From positions 124,001 to 188,000 of the forward strand of contig NZ_CP011869.1 of assembly GCF_001294645.1 (NCBI RefSeq): a DNA stretch of 64,000 nt, read 5' to 3'. Of the stretch, positions 1 through 8,519 are shown piece by piece. Below the pieces are notes generated by a model that had not been told where the DNA came from, ran no database searches, and was given only the letters and a program-made list of their open reading frames with translations. Every line of letters starts with the position of its first letter. The first letter of the stretch is position 1. The position numbers and the translations under genes were made by a program. This stretch comes from Pseudonocardia sp. HH130629-09. GTDB lineage: Bacteria; Actinomycetota; Actinomycetes; Mycobacteriales; Pseudonocardiaceae.

Positions 1-266
1 AACAGGGTGGGCTCGGCACGCAGCAGGGCGATGTCGGACAGGCAGTCCCCGCCCGCGGCGAGGGTGAGCGCGAGGTCGAGCAGAACCTTCGCCGGGTCGT
101 GCACCGCCAGCCGCGGCCGCCACGGCTCCAGCCCAACCGACAGGGCTCGGTCCAGGCCGACCTTGGCGATGGTCTCGGTCAGCAGCCGCGTCCCGGCGTG
201 AGACACCACCGTCGTCGCAGCCGTGTCGATGTCCGGGCACGGGTAGAACCCGATAGCCTTCTTCAC
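1..266 (-). pseudogene. IS1380-family transposase, N-terminal part (cut by window edge)
   Basis: The reverse strand starts at a GTG (266) and reads a protein beginning KKAIGFY-CPDIDTAATTVVSHAG, almost the same as the first 88 residues of the intact IS1380 transposase at 21366-22775. The element end (gatgaaagcccc...) lies at about 373-390. That end runs straight into the next IS5 element, whose own left inverted repeat is missing its outer bases, so one of the two was inserted into or recombined with the other. The rest of the gene lies outside the window, so whether it is active cannot be judged. Confidence 0.85.
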
Positions 267-390
267 CTGGAGGGTGCTCCTGCCTGCGCGACGATAAGGA
301 CTTCAGCAATCCCCATCTTCGCTGGTCAGTGGCACCCTCCAGCCCACTGACACGCCCTACTCGGCGAACCGCGATGAAAGCCCCAGGGTA

Positions 391-1362
391 GTGGGGAGCG
401 GCTGGCGGCGACACGCCGGGGGCGTGGAGGTGCTCAACGAGGGTGCGGGACCCCGGTAGAAGAGGTCGGTCCGCTCAAAGATCGACTCACCACCGAGGTC
501 CCGCGTGCCCGATCCTGTCACCTACACCGCCGTGCTCCCGATCGGGGAGCCCACCGCGTCCATGTTGTCGCGGCTGTTGGCCGAGGAACGCCTCCGGCGC
601 GGGACTCGCAGCGGGCGTCGGGCGCTGGACTGTGACCGCCACGCGGTGCTGGTGCTGCGCTGGTTCCTCGACGCGACCCGGGTCGCCCAGCTCGCCACCG
701 ACAACCAACTGAGCCTGTCGAGTACCTACCGCTACCTGCACGAAGGCATCGACGTCCTGGCCGCCGCCGCGCCTGGACTGCCCGGCGCGCTGCTCGCGGC
801 CCGCACCGCCGGGCACACCCACGTTCACCTCGACGGCACCGTGATCCACACTGACCGCTCCCGCACTCCCGGACCGACCCCGGGAGTGGATCTGTGGTGG
901 TCGGGTAAGCACCACGTCCACGGCGGGAACGTTCAGGTCCTCACCGCGCCTGACGGGTGGCCGTTGTGGACCTCCCCGGTGCGCCCGGGCCGCGAGCACG
1001 ACACCACCTGCGCCCGCGGTCACCCCGGCCTGCTCGACGCGATCGAGGACTGGACCGACGACACCCACGTCGTGCTCGCCGACCTCGGCTACGACGGTGA
1101 GAACACCCGCCTGACCTGCCCGTTCAAGACCCCCACCGGCGGCGGACTGTCGGTGGACAAACGCACCGTCAACACGCTGCACTCCGCCGTCAGGGCTGTG
1201 GCCGAACGCGGGAACTCCCTGCTCAAGACCACCTTCAAGGCGCTACGCCGGGTCAGCTTCTGCCCCTGGCGGATCGGCGCGATCACCGCCGCCGCGCTCG
1301 TCCTGCTCCACGTCGAGCACGACCGAACCACATGATCAACCAGCACCTACTGGGAAAGGCTC
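391..1362 (+). mobile_element. IS5-family element, type A, copy 1
   Basis: Near-identical to 26322-27306. The right end carries the inverted repeat tgggaaaggctc; the outer part of the left repeat (gcctttcccag in copy 2) is missing and replaced by the IS1380 end. The right flank is ACT, joined directly to an IS256 fragment. This copy may be unable to transpose because one end is damaged. Confidence 0.85.
505..1335 (+). CDS. IS5-family transposase (type A, copy 1)
   Basis: 276-residue DDE transposase. An N-terminal helix-turn-helix region (about residues 40-95, containing QLATDNQLSLSSTYRYLHEG) is followed by a DDE_Tnp_4-type nuclease core: first Asp in HLDGTVIHTDR, second in LADLGYDGE, Glu in AVAERGNSLLK. 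The start is the GTG at 505, with gagg about 7 nt upstream. It differs from the copy at 26449-27279 by a few substitutions only (for example GTRSGRR against GTRRGRR and EDW against EGW). It should cut and join the terminal repeats of its element, and perhaps of the related MITEs in this window. Confidence 0.9.
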   Translation: MPDPVTYTAVLPIGEPTASMLSRLLAEERLRRGTRSGRRALDCDRHAVLVLRWFLDATRVAQLATDNQLSLSSTYRYLHEGIDVLAAAAPGLPGALLAARTAGHTHVHLDGTVIHTDRSRTPGPTPGVDLWWSGKHHVHGGNVQVLTAPDGWPLWTSPVRPGREHDTTCARGHPGLLDAIEDWTDDTHVVLADLGYDGENTRLTCPFKTPTGGGLSVDKRTVNTLHSAVRAVAERGNSLLKTTFKALRRVSFCPWRIGAITAAALVLLHVEHDRTT

Positions 1363-1518
1363 ACTGAGCAGGCTGCGATGAAATGCTTGTATCTTGTGAC
1401 TCGCAGCCTGGACCCGACCGGGACGGGCCGCACGAGGTGGACGATGCGTTGGAAGCCCGTGATCAACGCGTTCGCCATCACGTTCGGTGACCGCTGGCCG
1501 GGAGCCGAGACCTACTGA
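1363..1518 (+). pseudogene. IS256-family (type E) transposase, C-terminal fragment
   Basis: Encodes only the last ~50 residues (EQAAMKCLYLVTRSLDPTGT...GAETY), identical to the end of the intact transposase at 47387-48685. The IS256 right terminus follows and ends with gagacaggcc at 1553. The upstream part is cut off by the IS5 right end. Just outside the terminus lies tctctggctggttg, the same 14 bases that sit outside the opposite end of the IS256 copy at 36136-39450, which suggests the two pieces were once parts of one insertion. Confidence 0.85.
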
Positions 1519-1570
1519 GCAACGACGCCGAAACACCGATCACGAGACAGGCCCTCTCTGGCTGGTTGGG

Positions 1571-1643
1571 GCTCGCCAGCTCGGCGTCTGCACCCACACA
1601 ACCAGGCCCCTGAGCTGCCGGAACGGCAGGTTGAAAAAGGCTC
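1571..1643. repeat. MITE-165 family, truncated copy (right half)
   Basis: Matches the last ~73 bases of the 165-bp MITE seen complete at 23603-23767, ending caggttgaaaaaggctc. The left half is missing. The right flank AGT plus about 45 bp (aacttagcggggtgtgtc...) is repeated in inverted orientation at 39453-39497 beside another IS5 element. Between 1644 and 1774 there is otherwise only this repeated flank and a remnant resembling the end of the IS5 element at 30901-31825 (agcgtgtttgagaagatca, about 1724-1742). Confidence 0.8.
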
Positions 1644-2565
1644 AGTAACTTAGCGGGGTGTGTCGCTGCCCTGTAGGTCTCTGGCTGGTTGCCGGGTCGC
1701 CTGGTCACTGAGGTGTTCTCAGAGCGTGTTTGAGAAGATCAGGTTGTAGGCGTGAACCCAGGGTCCCGGCAAAGTCACGTGATCTTGTAGGTGTGCAGGG
1801 CCCGGGAGGCGTCGCGGGCGTGGTGGCGCAGTGCGGCGGCGATGTTGGTGACCCCGTCCAGGCGTAGCGCGGTGATGGCCAGGTTCCGCAGCGCGGCCAT
1901 GGTCTGTGGCCCGGCGCCGGTACGCACTGCTGATCGGTCCTCGTCGAAGGAGACATCGCGGACCCAGTGCAGCCGGTTCTCGATGCCCCAGTGCCCGCGG
2001 ATCCAGCCGGCGAGCAGCGCCGGATCAGCGTCCGCGCCGCCCAGGCTGGTGATCGCGTAGACGGTGACCACCCTCCAGCGCCCGCCGGGTCGCAGCGGGC
2101 GGCGCCGACGGATCACTCTGATCGCCTGAGCGGCGTGCGGGAAGAACTCGCCCCTGCCGTCCGGACACGGATCCAGGGCGACCACGCTGATCGTGCGGGT
2201 CTCGATCCGGCCGTGTCCACGAGCGCGTTGTTGCGTGCACGGTCCGACCGCCGACCACGGGATCCGGCGCAGCCGGGCGAGCAGACCGGGCTGGTTGGCC
2301 TTGACCGTCATGACGTAGTGCCCGCCACGTTCATACAGGTAATCGGCGTGCGTGCGCTGAGTGTGCAGGGCATCTGCGGTCACGACGACGCCATGCAGGT
2401 CCAGTCCGGACAGCACGGTCACGGCGGCAGTCAGCTCCGCAGCCTTGGCCGGGACCTGGGTCTGGGCCAGCACGACGCCGCTGGCCTGATCGATCACCGA
2501 CACCAGATGTGGGAGTCTGAACCGTCCCGGCTTCTCTGCCGCTCCGTTGTGAGCAGGCTGAGAGG

Positions 2566-2886
2566 ATGGGTGTCGTGCCCAAGAAGATCGACCCAGCGGT
2601 TCGGAGCCAGGCTGTGCGTCTGGTGACCGAGCATCGTTCGGCGTACTCGACCGAGCGTGCCGTGCATGTCCAGGTCGCTGAGTCACTCGGGGTGTCGCGT
2701 GAGTCCGTGCGTCGCTGGGTGTCCCAGCACGACGTCGACACCGGCGTCGTAGCGGGCGTGACCAGCGATGACCGCGAGGAGCTGCGGCGGTTGCGGGCGG
2801 AGAACAAGCGCCTGCGCGAGGTCAACGAGGTCCTCAAGTCGGCGACGATTTTCTTCGTGGGGGAGCTCGACCCCCGAAACCGCTGA
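2566..2886 (+). CDS. IS3-family transposase OrfA
   Basis: 106-residue OrfA. The helix-turn-helix (about residues 35-55, VAESLGVSRESVRRWVSQHD) binds the element ends, and the leucine-zipper-like C-terminal helix (REELRRLRAENKRLREVNEV) mediates multimerisation. The ATG at 2566 has a gagagg ribosome site just upstream. OrfB begins in the -1 frame, which stays open across the end of orfA, so an OrfAB fusion through -1 frameshifting near the FFVGELDP coding segment is likely, as in other IS3 elements. Confidence 0.9.
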   Translation: MGVVPKKIDPAVRSQAVRLVTEHRSAYSTERAVHVQVAESLGVSRESVRRWVSQHDVDTGVVAGVTSDDREELRRLRAENKRLREVNEVLKSATIFFVGELDPRNR

Positions 2887-2906
2887 TCGTCGCGTTCGTC
2901 GATCAG

Positions 2907-3872
2907 ATGCGGGCTGCTGGTCATGCCGTCGAGTCGATCCTTGCTGCCCTCAACACCCTGGGGCTCACGATCGCGGCACGAACCTTGCGGGCCTGGTGCG
3001 CTCGGACCGGCACCAGGAACGGCGCCGCCGGCCGGGTCGCGGCCCGGACCGTCACCGACGCCCTGGTCGAAGACGCCGTCCGTGCGGCGGCGTTCACCAC
3101 CAACCGCGCCGGCGAACCGGTGCTGGCCCCAGAGGGACTTTATGGGCGTCGCAAGATGCTGGCCCTGATCCGTCGAACGGTGCTGCCCGAGGCTGGGTTC
3201 GGAGCGGTCGACCGGGCGATGCGCTCGGTGGGGCTGGCCGGAGTGGTCCGCGGGAAACGGCCGCGCACGACCATCCCGGACTCGACCGCCCAGCGGGCCG
3301 CTGATCTGCTCGACCGCAACTTCACCGCCTCAGCACCCGACAGCAAGTGGGTCACCGACTTCACCTACGTGCGCACGTATCAGTCGTTCACCTACGTGGC
3401 GTTCATCGTGGACTGCTTCTCGCAGAAGATCGTGGGCTGGCACGCCGCGCTCACTCGTGACGTCGAGCTGGTGGACGTGCCGTTACGGATGGCGCTGTGG
3501 CGACGTGCCCACGAGGGCAAAGCCGTGGCCCGGGACCAGCTGATCTGCCATTCCGATGCCGGGTCGCAATATACGAGTCTGCGGTTCACCGAGCACCTGC
3601 ACCTCGAGGGCATACAGCCCTCGGTCGGCAGCGTCGGCGACGCCTACGACAACGCCCTGATGGAGACCATCAACGGCCTCTACAAGGCCGAATGCATCCG
3701 CACCCGAGTCTTCCACGACGGCCCCTACCGCACGATCGCCGACGTCGAGTACGCCACCGCCAGCTGGGTCGAGTGGTACAACAACCGCCGACTGCACTCA
3801 AGTCTGGGCATGATCAGCCCCACCGAGTTCGAGGCAGCCCACTACGCTGACACAGAACCATCGGCCAGATGA
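2907..3872 (+). CDS. IS3-family transposase OrfB (rve DDE domain)
   Basis: 321 residues. An HTH_21 region comes first, then the integrase core: first Asp in WVTDFTYVRT, second in CHSDAGSQYTS, Glu in NALMETINGLYKAE, ending with the typical WYNNRRLHSSLGMISPTEFE. The true product is probably the OrfAB frameshift fusion, because the orfB frame stays open upstream of the ATG given here. No inactivating change is visible. Confidence 0.9.
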   Translation: MRAAGHAVESILAALNTLGLTIAARTLRAWCARTGTRNGAAGRVAARTVTDALVEDAVRAAAFTTNRAGEPVLAPEGLYGRRKMLALIRRTVLPEAGFGAVDRAMRSVGLAGVVRGKRPRTTIPDSTAQRAADLLDRNFTASAPDSKWVTDFTYVRTYQSFTYVAFIVDCFSQKIVGWHAALTRDVELVDVPLRMALWRRAHEGKAVARDQLICHSDAGSQYTSLRFTEHLHLEGIQPSVGSVGDAYDNALMETINGLYKAECIRTRVFHDGPYRTIADVEYATASWVEWYNNRRLHSSLGMISPTEFEAAHYADTEPSAR

Positions 3873-4348
3873 TCACTGGCCACCAAACCACCGGCAGTAA
3901 AGCCGGGACGGTTCAGTCCGTCGGGGGTACGGGCGCCGCGCACGGTCTTGCCGTCCAGTGCCCAGACCGGTCGCTGTTCTCGACGGGGCCGATCGACACC
4001 GGTCGGTCGTGTACCCAGCTGCGCGCTGGTCCAGGACCCCCGGGCTGCTTCCAGCGCGGCGGGATCGAGCTGCTGGAGCAGCCGGCGGATCGTCGACTCG
4101 TGTGGTACCACCAGCGCCGCGTGTTCCGGGTCGATGGCGAGCCGGTCGGCGAGTTCGACCAGCACGCCGGGGCCGACGTCACGGGCGTGTTCGGCGATCG
4201 CGGTGAACGAGCGGGCACCGGCCAGCACCGCGCACGCAGCCAGCACCAGCACCGGCAACAGGGCATGACGGACTCCGCGAGCTCGTCGCGGGTCGGGCAC
4301 TGCCCGACGTTGTCCGTGGCTTCTTCCGTGATCCATCGCTGGCCTACA

Positions 4349-4990
4349 TCAGCGGATGATCAGTCCGCTCGCCAACTTTCCCTTTGGTACCGATACCCCA
4401 TGACCCGCCCGACCCGCTTGTGGTTGACCCGCTCGGCGCCAGGCTGGTCGTTGAGCTCGGCGGTGATCCGCGGACGCCCACACGTGCGGTCGCCGTCGTG
4501 CACGACCCGGATCCTGGCCGCGAGAGCGGCGTCGGCGGCGGCGCGGGCGGCCCGGCCAGGGGCCGCCTTCTGCCAGGCGTAGAAGGAGGAACGTCGCACG
4601 TCGAGTAGTGCGCACAACCGCTTCACCGTCCAGCCCGGGCGCGGGCTGGAGGTCGTGTCGTGGTGGTCGGCGACGAACTGGAAGCGGGTCACCAGTTCGT
4701 CTCGCCGGCGAAATACTTGGCCGCCTGGCGCAGGATCTCGCGTTCGGTCTCGAGCTTGGTCTTCTCCGTCCGCAACGCCTTGTTCTCCGCCTCCAGACGG
4801 GCCAGGCGCTGTTCGGACGTCTCATCGGCAACCGGAGCCGCGCCGGGCCTCTCCCGCGGCGGACGGGCCGACCGCGGGCTACGGGTGCGGGTGCCGTCCG
4901 GGTGCCCAGGTTGTCCAGCCACAACGCGAGGGTGGTGCGCTCGACGCCCAGATCGTCGTCGTCGGTCAGGCCGAGCGATTTTCTGGTGTC
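4349..4990 (-). pseudogene. IS3-family remnant: OrfA C-terminus and OrfB N-terminus
   Basis: The reverse strand carries the OrfA end (RLARLEAENKALRTEKTKLE ... QAAKYFAGETNW, stop near 4689) overlapping the start of OrfB at 4692 (MTRFQFVADHHDTTSSPRPG, HTH_21-like). OrfB breaks off after about 110 residues at the ISAs1 boundary. Upstream, OrfA changes frame between WLDNLG and GTRTRSPR, so it is also frameshifted. It belongs to a different IS3 subgroup from the other elements here. It is a dead relic beside the hydroxylase gene that ends at 5005. Confidence 0.8.
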
Positions 4991-5004
4991 CTCCTCGACT
5001 CCGC

Positions 5005-6900
5005 CTACCCGAATACCTCGCCAGCCTCCTGGAGCGCGCTGTCGAAGAAGTCATCGAGCGCGTTCGGGGCGTCGAGCGGTACGACGTGCGCGATGTACTG
5101 GTCCGGGCGCACGAGTACGGCACACCCGGCATCCCGGTCGACGCCGCGAAGGTCGAACACGTCCCCTCGGACGGGATCGGGGCAGAACGCCTTCTCGTGG
5201 TCGAGGAGGCCCCACCGCCCCTTCCGCGGACGCAGGAACGGCGGCAGCTCATCGGTCTCGACGTCGTGGTGGTGCTGCTGGAGGACACCCCGCACATCGA
5301 GCATGGAGTCCGGCGCGGCACCGCGCGGAGTGAACCGCCGCACGAGCTCCTCCACCCGGACCCCGAACGCGGCGAAGGCTCCGCCCGGCGCCACGCCCGC
5401 GCGGTCGGCGAACACGTACAGCCGCCATGCCCCGTCCGCCCGGGCGATGTGCCCGAGGTGCACGGGTTTCGCGTCGGCTAGACGAACCACGGGTGCCGAG
5501 TGGAACCGGGTGCCGACCTCGAATCCGGTGGCAAGGTGCTGTGCGGGGGTCGCGGCGGTGATCATCGACGGCGCGTAGCGGACCCCCATACCCGCGGTGT
5601 AGCGGCCCTGCTCGCGGAAGTAGCGCTGAAACTTCTCCGGGTCGGCGTCGGGCGCCGTGCTGAACAGGGTGGCGAACTCCCGGTCGAAGTCGATCAGCTG
5701 CTGGGCAACCCCCTGCCGTTCCGCCGAGTAGGTCCGGAGCAGCTCCGGTCGCGCACGCCCGCGGAGAACCGCACCCAGCTTCCAGCCGAGGTTCCACGCG
5801 TCGGCCATCGACACGTTCATGCCCTGCCCCGCCTTAGCACTGTGGGTGTGACACGCGTCCCCCGCGATGAACACTCGGGGCAGCGACTCCGGCTCGGCCT
5901 TCGGCACGTTGTCGAAGCGGGAACACAACCGCTGCCCGATCTCGTAGACTGACCACCAGCCGACGTCGTGCACCGTCACCGCGTACGGGTGCAGGATCCG
6001 GTTGGCCACGGCCGCCAGCTTTTCCGGGGTGACGGTGCGGTCGCGCAGCATGTCCCGGTCCCGCTCGTTGTCCAGCTCGATGTAGAGCCGCACGAGGTGG
6101 CCGCCCTCACGGGGGATGACGAGGATGCTCCCCTCGTCCGCGGACTGCACCGCACACTTGAGCCTGATGTCGGGGAAGTTAGTGTCGACCAGCACGTCCA
6201 TCACCCCCCACGAGGTGTCGGTCGTGTCACCCTCCAGGCTCAGGCCTAGCGCGGAACGCGTGCTGCTGCGCGAGCCGTCGCACCCCACGACGTAGCGCGC
6301 GTGGATCGTCGAGATCTCGCCCGTCTCGACTCCGTCGACGACGTGGGCGAGGGTCGCCACGACGGGGTGCTCCGGGTCGTCGTCCACCTCGACCGTGGAC
6401 AGGTGGAGTCCGTAGTAGGGTTCGGTCCGTCGAGCCGAGCGCGCCAGATAATCCCGCAGGTAGGCGAGCAACCGCGCCTGATTGACGACCATGTGTGGCA
6501 TCTCGGACAGCCCCTCCTCGACGTCCGGGATGCGCCCGGTACGGACGATCCGTCCGGGTTCGTCGGGGGACGGGCGCCAGAACGCGACCTCGTTGACCTG
6601 GTAGCCTTCGCCAATGAGCCGGTCGGCGATGCCGAACGCCTCGAACATCTCCACCGTGCGGCAGGCGACCCCGTCAGCCTGGCCGACCTCGATGGGGCCA
6701 TCCCTACGATCGACGACAACCGTGTCGATCTCGGCGAACGCGGCCAGCTGGGCCGCCAGCACGAGACCCGCGGGCCCAGCGCCGACGACCAGCACGTCGG
6801 TCGAGGTGGGCGGTGTCGACGGACGGGTAGAGGCTGCGGGGTGCGCAGTCTCTACGAACGGGTCCCCCGGTCGGTAGCCGTCGATGTAGAACTGGGCCAT
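5005..6900 (-). CDS. FAD-dependent aromatic hydroxylase (3-hydroxybenzoate 4-/phenol 2-monooxygenase type)
   Basis: 631 residues, starting at ATG 6900 behind a clear AGGAG. Dinucleotide-binding motif GAGPAGLVLAAQLA (about residues 40-55), DG motif in CDGSRSSTRSALG and FAD-ribityl GD motif in FIAGDACHTHSAKAGQG, followed by the MNVSMADAWNLGWKL helix and a C-terminal thioredoxin-like domain. Length and order fit group A flavoprotein hydroxylases of the MobA/phenol 2-monooxygenase type, which use NAD(P)H and O2 to ortho-hydroxylate a phenolic ring in the cytoplasm. Substrate is unproven; 3-hydroxybenzoate, phenol or resorcinol derivatives are all possible. It is the last gene of a leftward operon whose first gene is a transporter. 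Confidence 0.85.
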   Translation of the reverse strand: MAQFYIDGYRPGDPFVETAHPAASTRPSTPPTSTDVLVVGAGPAGLVLAAQLAAFAEIDTVVVDRRDGPIEVGQADGVACRTVEMFEAFGIADRLIGEGYQVNEVAFWRPSPDEPGRIVRTGRIPDVEEGLSEMPHMVVNQARLLAYLRDYLARSARRTEPYYGLHLSTVEVDDDPEHPVVATLAHVVDGVETGEISTIHARYVVGCDGSRSSTRSALGLSLEGDTTDTSWGVMDVLVDTNFPDIRLKCAVQSADEGSILVIPREGGHLVRLYIELDNERDRDMLRDRTVTPEKLAAVANRILHPYAVTVHDVGWWSVYEIGQRLCSRFDNVPKAEPESLPRVFIAGDACHTHSAKAGQGMNVSMADAWNLGWKLGAVLRGRARPELLRTYSAERQGVAQQLIDFDREFATLFSTAPDADPEKFQRYFREQGRYTAGMGVRYAPSMITAATPAQHLATGFEVGTRFHSAPVVRLADAKPVHLGHIARADGAWRLYVFADRAGVAPGGAFAAFGVRVEELVRRFTPRGAAPDSMLDVRGVLQQHHHDVETDELPPFLRPRKGRWGLLDHEKAFCPDPVRGDVFDLRGVDRDAGCAVLVRPDQYIAHVVPLDAPNALDDFFDSALQEAGEVFG

Positions 6901-6989
6901 CACTGCTCCTGAGGTGATCGTCCGGCGTCGCGGACGGGTGTCGGTCTGCTCGATGCGACTGTCTGCTCCGCTGGGTGGGGACGCAGATC

Positions 6990-7979
6990 TTACAGCCGGA
7001 CGAGGATCCGGCCGCGCACCGAGCCCTCCTCCATGACGGTGTGGGCCTTTGCCGCGTCCGCGAGGGTGAACGTCGCGCCGATCCGGCTCCGCAGCGAGTC
7101 GGCTGCGAGTGCGGCGTTGATCCGCGCCGCCGCGTCCGCGAGATCGGGGACCGAGGCGTTGCTGATCGCGAATCCCCGCAGGCTCGTGTCTCGGAGGTAG
7201 AGCTGTCCGATGGGAATGGTGGGTGTGGCGCGCAGACCCGACATCACGACGACTCGCCCGCGGAGTCGCAGGAGCGGCAGGGACAGCGCGAAGTCGTTCT
7301 GCCCGCTGTTGTCCCACCACACGTCGAATCCGCCGGGCGCGGCCGCGAGGAGACGATCGGTGAGGTCGTCGGCGTCGTACGGGAGGACAGCGTCCGCGCC
7401 CAGCGCCGTGCACCAGTCCTCGTCCTCCCGGGCCGCGGTCGCCACCACCCGGGCACCCGCGGCGACCGCGAGCTGGACGACCGCTCCGCCGACCGCTCCG
7501 CCGGCGCCCGCCACGAACACTGTCTCCCCAGCCCCGAGGGCGGCCTCGCGGAACAAGCCGATCGCCGCCGTCGCCCCGGCGTGGACGACCGGCGCGACAT
7601 CGTCGGGCGACACCCCGTCCGGGACAGGATAGACCCGGTCGACGGTGACCGTGACGTACTCGGAGTAGGTCCCCTGGCGACCGTCGTACCCCGCGCTGTT
7701 GCACCAGACCCGATCACCGACGGCGAAGGTCGACACGGCGTCGCCCGCGTCGACCACCGTCCCGACGACGTCTCGTCCGATGACGAAGGGGAACGGGGTG
7801 CGCGTCCGGTAGGCGCCGGAGCGCACGAAGAGGTCGACGTGGTTGACGGTGCTGGCCGCCGCCTCGATCACGACGTCCGTCGGGCCGGGCCGAGCCACCG
7901 GGAGCCTCCCGATCTCAATGCGCTCCGCCCCACCCGTCGCTGTGATGAAGGCGGCTCGCATGCTCTTGGGGATCGTCAC
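6990..7979 (-). CDS. MDR-family NAD(P)H:quinone oxidoreductase / zinc-less alcohol dehydrogenase
   Basis: About 329 residues. N-terminal GroES-like fold (MRAAFITATGGAERI, then FPFVIGRDVVGTVVDAGD) and a Rossmann domain with AGAGGAVGGAVVQLA. The structural zinc-binding Cys cluster of true alcohol dehydrogenases is absent, which fits quinone oxidoreductases or enoyl reductases of this superfamily. GTG 7979 overlaps the upstream stop codon (GTGA) and has GAAGG in front; ATG 7961 is an alternative that matches the usual family start. It probably removes a quinone or reactive enone made in the aromatic pathway (inference). Confidence 0.8.
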   Translation of the reverse strand: MTIPKSMRAAFITATGGAERIEIGRLPVARPGPTDVVIEAAASTVNHVDLFVRSGAYRTRTPFPFVIGRDVVGTVVDAGDAVSTFAVGDRVWCNSAGYDGRQGTYSEYVTVTVDRVYPVPDGVSPDDVAPVVHAGATAAIGLFREAALGAGETVFVAGAGGAVGGAVVQLAVAAGARVVATAAREDEDWCTALGADAVLPYDADDLTDRLLAAAPGGFDVWWDNSGQNDFALSLPLLRLRGRVVVMSGLRATPTIPIGQLYLRDTSLRGFAISNASVPDLADAAARINAALAADSLRSRIGATFTLADAAKAHTVMEEGSVRGRILVRL

Positions 7980-8482
7980 CGGTCCGTCGCCTTCGCTGCC
8001 GGCGGTGGCCCGAGCGGAACCTCGGCGAGGGTCGTCCGGTAGCGCTCCTCCCATCCGGCGGTGAGGGCGCTCTGCTCGGCGTTGCCCGAGGTATAGGCCG
8101 GGGACAGGACGGGACGAACCCGATCCACCTTTACCAGCACCACCTCGTTCGCCGGATAGCCGGGTCCATTGAGGTCGAGCAGCCAGGCGTTGAGCCAGTC
8201 GTACTCGGGCGAGCCCGGACCGGCAAAGCTCGCCTCGCCCTTGAAGCGATACCCGCGGCGGCTGAACACGTCGAGGACGTTGATCTCGATCCGAGGGTCA
8301 CGGCGCAGGTTCGCCACGGTGGTCGGGGAGCCGATGTCCATGAAGACGAGGTGCTCGTCGTCGTAGACACGCAACGAGCCCTTCGGCGAGAGGTTTGGGG
8401 ACCCGTCCTCGCAGACCGTGGCGGCGAAGGCGAGCCACGCTCGCGCGACGACGTTCCGCATGTCCTGATCGATAATTGCCAT
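7976..8482 (-). CDS. PPOX-class (pyridoxamine 5'-phosphate oxidase-like) FMN protein
   Basis: 168 residues from ATG 8482, preceded by AAGGAGAG. The sequence reads AFAATVCEDGSPNLSPKGSL, then FMDIGSPTTVANLRRDPRIE and NVLDVFSRRGYRFKGEA, typical of the split-barrel FMN or F420 flavoprotein superfamily. These proteins bind FMN, F420 or heme and reduce small substrates. The stop overlaps the next gene start by 4 nt, so the two are translationally coupled. Its exact role in the aromatic operon is unknown. Confidence 0.75.
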   Translation of the reverse strand: MAIIDQDMRNVVARAWLAFAATVCEDGSPNLSPKGSLRVYDDEHLVFMDIGSPTTVANLRRDPRIEINVLDVFSRRGYRFKGEASFAGPGSPEYDWLNAWLLDLNGPGYPANEVVLVKVDRVRPVLSPAYTSGNAEQSALTAGWEERYRTTLAEVPLGPPPAAKATDR

Positions 8483-8519
8483 GGTTCTCTCCTTCATCAG
8501 TGGCGCGAGTGACCGCGGT

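Larger units (their letters stand above)
2518..3915 (+). mobile_element. IS3-family element (type a), complete
   Basis: 1398 bp. Ends are tgaaccgtcccggctt and its exact inverse aagccgggacggttca. The flanks carry the 3-bp direct duplication GTC (2515-2517 and 3916-3918), typical of IS3. It contains orfA and orfB in the usual -1 frame arrangement and sits inside the ISAs1 transposase. Confidence 0.95.
1775..4336 (-). pseudogene. ISAs1-family transposase interrupted by IS3
   Basis: The N-terminal part lies at 3919-4336 (QRRAVPDPRRARGVRHALLP, then WALDGKTVRGARTPDG) and the C-terminal part at 1775-2517 (LPHLVSVIDQASGVV ... ENRLHWVRDVSFDED ... ending LHTYKIT). Removing the IS3 element at 2518-3915 and one copy of its 3-bp GTC duplication restores an open frame reading RTPDGLPHLVSVID. 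This is therefore a simple insertional knockout of an H-repeat/ISAs1-type DDE transposase. The left element end was not clearly found; the N-terminal side abuts another IS3 remnant. Confidence 0.9.

Noticed and set aside
5249..5797. Alternative frames in the FAD hydroxylase giving 150-270 codon ORFs on both strands
   Set aside because: The 631-residue frame has all three FAD motifs and a good ribosome site; the others lack motifs.
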